Of a stretch of DNA of 64,000 nucleotides, positions 61,646 through 64,000 are shown piece by piece. Under the pieces are notes generated by a model. That model was not told the origin of the DNA. It worked only from the letters and a program-made list of their open reading frames with translations, and searched no databases. This DNA is from CAXBNB01 sp040222275 (GTDB lineage Bacteria > Bacteroidota > Bacteroidia > Cytophagales > Cyclobacteriaceae), in contig JAVKDJ010000018.1 in the NCBI GenBank assembly GCA_040222275.1, positions 1-64,000 on the forward strand, in the 5' to 3' direction. Position numbers and translations under genes: made by a program. Each line of letters opens with the position of its first letter. Within the stretch, counting starts at the first letter, position 1.

Positions 61646-62404
61646 TCAAATACCATTAGATTTGGTAAGGATAATGGGCGTTGTTTCAGTTATTAAAATG
61701 GTGTGCTCGTGCTGGGCAACATAACCACCTCTATTGCCTACAAGGGTCCAGCCATCACCTCTTTCTAAAGCCATCGTAGATTTTGTAGAAATAAAGGTTT
61801 CTACAGCCACAACTGAGTTCTTTTTAAATCTCTGATGGTTAAAACGATCTTTGTAATTCAAAATATCTTCAGGTTCCTCATGCAAACTGTTTCCTACTCC
61901 GTGACCAGCCAAATTTCTGATCACTTTGAAGCCCCTCCCTTTTGCCCCTTTTTCTATTAAATAACCGATATCAGATATCTTCACCCCACCTCTGATATGA
62001 CCAATAGAATCAAGCAGAATCTTTTTAGAAGCTTCAATTAGAGGTTTGTGGTTATTACAATCCTTACCAACTACGAAAGAACCCCCATTGTCAGCCCAAA
62101 AACCATTAAGTTCGGCTGATACATCAATATTTATCAAGTCACCTTCCTTCAGCATTTTGTTGTCAGATGGTATTCCGTGGGCAATCTCTTCATTGACGCT
62201 TATGCATGAGTGCCCAGGGAAGTTATACAGTTTATTTGGTGCAGATTTAGCCCCATAAGCACTTAAAAGTCGTCCGCAGTAGTTGTCCAGCTCTCCAGTG
62301 GACATACCAGCTTTGGTATATTCTCTCATCAGCCTAAGGGTGGTTCCCACAATTTCACTGATCGCTTTTATTCCAATTAACTCAGATTCTTTTGATATTG
62401 ACAT
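61646..62404 (-). CDS. map: Methionine aminopeptidase, type I
   Basis: A 252-residue cytosolic enzyme removing N-terminal Met. From ATG 62404 all five metal ligands and the key His are at the expected spacing: His76 (AHGIPS), Asp94, Asp105 (INIDVS...GFWADNGGSF), His168 (AGHGVGNSLHEEP), Glu202 (VAVETFIST) and Glu233 (QHEHTILITE). The first-Asp pair is D-N-G-G-S-F rather than the common D-T-S-R-T-F, which marks a divergent branch. The start at 62404 was preferred to 62428 because the family N-terminus begins there. It may be a second MetAP; most Bacteroidota keep the main copy in the ribosomal protein operon. It stands alone here. Confidence 0.93.
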   Translation of the reverse strand: MSISKESELIGIKAISEIVGTTLRLMREYTKAGMSTGELDNYCGRLLSAYGAKSAPNKLYNFPGHSCISVNEEIAHGIPSDNKMLKEGDLINIDVSAELNGFWADNGGSFVVGKDCNNHKPLIEASKKILLDSIGHIRGGVKISDIGYLIEKGAKGRGFKVIRNLAGHGVGNSLHEEPEDILNYKDRFNHQRFKKNSVVAVETFISTKSTMALERGDGWTLVGNRGGYVAQHEHTILITETTPIILTKSNGI

Positions 62405-62460
62405 AAGCCCCTTGATTAACCATAGCACGTTAATTTCTTCAACTCAATTCTTAATTGATA

Positions 62461-63555
62461 TCAATAAGGATTGATTTTTCTCTTGTTTTTGTTCTTGTAC
62501 CGCCACAATTTTCGGTGGTTTTCGCCGACCTTGGGGTTCTGGCGCTTCCATATAGGCTGGCCCCTAACTTCCATATACCTGCCTGTAGCCGGGTCCATGA
62601 TGACGTGTTTCAATTGCACATGGTCGCTTTTGATTGGGCTCCTGGGTATTTCAGGGAATGTGATACTTATGCCGACCTGCCAGAAAAACGTTGGCTGCTT
62701 ATGGGCTATCGCCTTGCCTGTACCGGGAATGGAGATTTTATAGTTCTTAAAATCGTAGGACGGCTTCAAAATTACCCTAAAGTATTCGGAAAGGTTCTTT
62801 TCAATAGAAATACCCAGGTTGAAGTACATACCGCGTTGTATGAGGGCAGAATTGAAATTGCCCCCTGCATTGAATTTTCCAACCTGAAGTTCCCCGGCAA
62901 AAGAATAGTCCCAAAAATCATAGAACCTATAGCCCAGGCCCATCCAGTACCTTTTGTAAAATGTAGAGCCGAAATTCGGCTGGTAGTTGCGAATGCCCAG
63001 AGGTTCGGCACTCTCATTAGGCTGAAAGGGTTTTACTTTGTGGTATTCGAACATATACCCCAGGCCAATCCTGAATTTCTTGTAATTGTACCGAAATGCC
63101 ACCAGTAGTGGAATGCTCATGCCTTTTCCTGAAAACTGTAGTCCCAACGAATCCGCATTGAATACCTCGATATCAGACTGTAATAGTGGGTTGTTTACAG
63201 GATCAACCAAAGGAGGAAATGGCACATCAAATGAATCCACCTTTGTAAGCGTTTGTGCCAGCACCGGGTTGTTGAACCAATCGCTATAGACATCAAACTC
63301 GGTTCCGAGCGGTTGTCCATCATTATTGGCTATATACTGGTCTGTAGGTGTCTGGACCAAATAAAACCCATTCAGACTGTGGCTGTAATTCGTTCTTCCA
63401 TAGCCAGTGGTAACTGTGAGCGAAAAATTGTTGAGAAATTTCTTAAATGGGCTTCTGTAAATATCAGTTTCACTGATTTCATATTCCTGTGCCAGGAGTT
63501 GACCTAAGGACAGGGACAAAAAAAGTGATATGACAATTTTTAGTTTCAAACTCAA
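62461..63555 (-). CDS. Outer-membrane beta-barrel protein, Bacteroidota-specific
   Basis: A 364-residue exported protein with signal peptide LFLSLSLGQLLAQ. The mature part has many amphipathic aromatic strands (LTVTTGYGRTNYSHSLNGFYLV, FRIGLGYMFEYHKV, RYWMGLGYRFYDFWDYSFAGELQVGKF, YFNLGISIEKNLSEYFRVILKPSYDF), typical of a barrel. The C-terminus is strongly basic (KRQNPKVGENHRKLWRYKNKNKRKINPY), unusual for an autonomous barrel and more like a periplasmic or interaction tail. The family is not recognised. It is separated by 34 bases from the FKBP gene upstream, so likely cotranscribed. Confidence 0.75.
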   Translation of the reverse strand: MSLKLKIVISLFLSLSLGQLLAQEYEISETDIYRSPFKKFLNNFSLTVTTGYGRTNYSHSLNGFYLVQTPTDQYIANNDGQPLGTEFDVYSDWFNNPVLAQTLTKVDSFDVPFPPLVDPVNNPLLQSDIEVFNADSLGLQFSGKGMSIPLLVAFRYNYKKFRIGLGYMFEYHKVKPFQPNESAEPLGIRNYQPNFGSTFYKRYWMGLGYRFYDFWDYSFAGELQVGKFNAGGNFNSALIQRGMYFNLGISIEKNLSEYFRVILKPSYDFKNYKISIPGTGKAIAHKQPTFFWQVGISITFPEIPRSPIKSDHVQLKHVIMDPATGRYMEVRGQPIWKRQNPKVGENHRKLWRYKNKNKRKINPY

Positions 63556-63589
63556 CTTAGGTTAGATTGGCGAAGCTATCTTATTTCAA

Positions 63590-64000
63590 TTATAATAATG
63601 TAATATCAAAGACAAGAACTTTAAATGGATCTATTTTGGTGGCATATTCCGGGATTACTTTCAGTTCCTCCAATTCCTCACTTAAATAGGAAGGCACTAC
63701 CCCCACGCTTTCCTTATAGGCATGCGCCGAAGGTATAATGATGAGGGCACGTTCGCCTTTTTCCATTTCAGCGAGCCCAAGGTCCAGCCCGTTGATCACA
63801 ATATCTGAATCAAAACTGTAATCAAAGGTATCATTGCCTGTAATCCTGTCAAAAACTTCATCATCTAAAAAAGAAGCCGTATATCTGGTACTTACAATCT
63901 GCCCCTTTACAGGGTTTTCCCCGTCATTGCCCTCGCTTACCCTTTTGTAATAAACACCGGAGGGCAACAATTCCACTTCATCTGTGGGATTCTTTACAAC
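63590..64000 (-). CDS. FKBP-type peptidyl-prolyl cis-trans isomerase, partial
   Basis: The 3' 137 codons of a gene that continues beyond the right edge; the frame is open to the last base of the window (VVKNPTDE at the edge). FKBP features are GQIVSTRYTASFLDDEVFDRITGNDTF, VINGLDLGLAEMEKGERALIIIPSAHAY, and the terminal FKVLVFDITLL strand. The domain normally has VIxGW/DxALxxMxxG, here VINGLDLGLAEMEKG. It is probably a periplasmic folding factor acting with the outer-membrane protein gene that follows it by 34 bases. The N-terminal signal is not visible. Confidence 0.88.
   Translation of the reverse strand, partial: VVKNPTDEVELLPSGVYYKRVSEGNDGENPVKGQIVSTRYTASFLDDEVFDRITGNDTFDYSFDSDIVINGLDLGLAEMEKGERALIIIPSAHAYKESVGVVPSYLSEELEELKVIPEYATKIDPFKVLVFDITLL

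Noticed and set aside
62455..63108. A 217-codon plus-strand open frame
   Set aside because: Fully antisense to the outer-membrane protein gene; no motif recognised.

Overview
The window is bacterial chromosome from a member of the Bacteroidota, most likely a marine cytophagalean. The evidence is a SusC/SusD pair, a Bacteroidota-type ECF sigma/FecR cassette, many lipoprotein signal peptides, very weak Shine-Dalgarno signals and nine intact sulfatases. No rRNA, tRNA, CRISPR array or complete phage was recognised.

Layout. (1) About 0.1-17.1 kb, minus strand: ECF sigma factor, FecR anti-sigma, SusC with an N-terminal STN signalling domain, SusD, two giant FG-GAP/ASPIC-UnbV lipoproteins, a vanadium-haloperoxidase-fold lipoprotein, a GH37 trehalase and a SemiSWEET sugar transporter. 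This looks like a self-contained sense-import-hydrolyse unit. (2) 17.7-18.8 kb, plus strand: an acidic duplicated PepSY-like lipoprotein, divergent from the sigma gene across a 586-bp region that carries a perfect 24-bp palindrome. (3) 19.3-36.2 kb, minus strand: a tight run with two DUF1080 (3-keto-glycoside hydrolase) proteins, five sulfatases, a sialate-O-acetylesterase-type esterase, a sugar-dehydrogenase propeller fused to a blue-copper domain, and a dehydrogenase-HEAT-cytochrome c lipoprotein. (4) 36.2-44.0 kb: a strikingly AT-rich inserted segment. Its left edge carries a dead IS200/IS605 transposase and an IS21 istB remnant. Its body is a plus-strand four-gene operon: two exported unknowns, an O-antigen-ligase-like membrane protein with TPRs, and an exported transglutaminase-like protein. 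Its right edge cuts a sulfatase gene a few bases after the catalytic CTPSR motif. (5) 44.4-55.1 kb, minus strand: the other half of the sulfatase locus, with four sulfatases, a GH29 alpha-L-fucosidase, a Tat-type SGNH hydrolase and an unassigned TIM-barrel hydrolase. (6) 55.5-64.0 kb: ordinary chromosome with a histidine kinase, TPR protein, gyrA, methionine aminopeptidase, an outer-membrane protein and a partial FKBP isomerase.

How it fits together. Blocks 3 and 5 are on one strand, share gene families and are separated only by the island, so I infer one ancestral operon for a sulfated, probably fucose-containing glycan, split by the insertion. Exported esterases and sulfatases would strip acyl and sulfate groups, GH29 and the TIM-barrel enzyme would cut glycosidic bonds, and the dehydrogenase/copper/cytochrome proteins plus DUF1080 proteins suggest an oxidative (3-keto-sugar) branch. 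The SusCD/ECF unit next door may supply uptake and signalling, but the sequence does not prove that it serves the same glycan. No sulfatase-maturing enzyme is encoded here, so all the sulfatases depend on one elsewhere.

Limits: identities come from reading motifs by eye. Enzyme substrates and sulfatase subfamilies are not determined.
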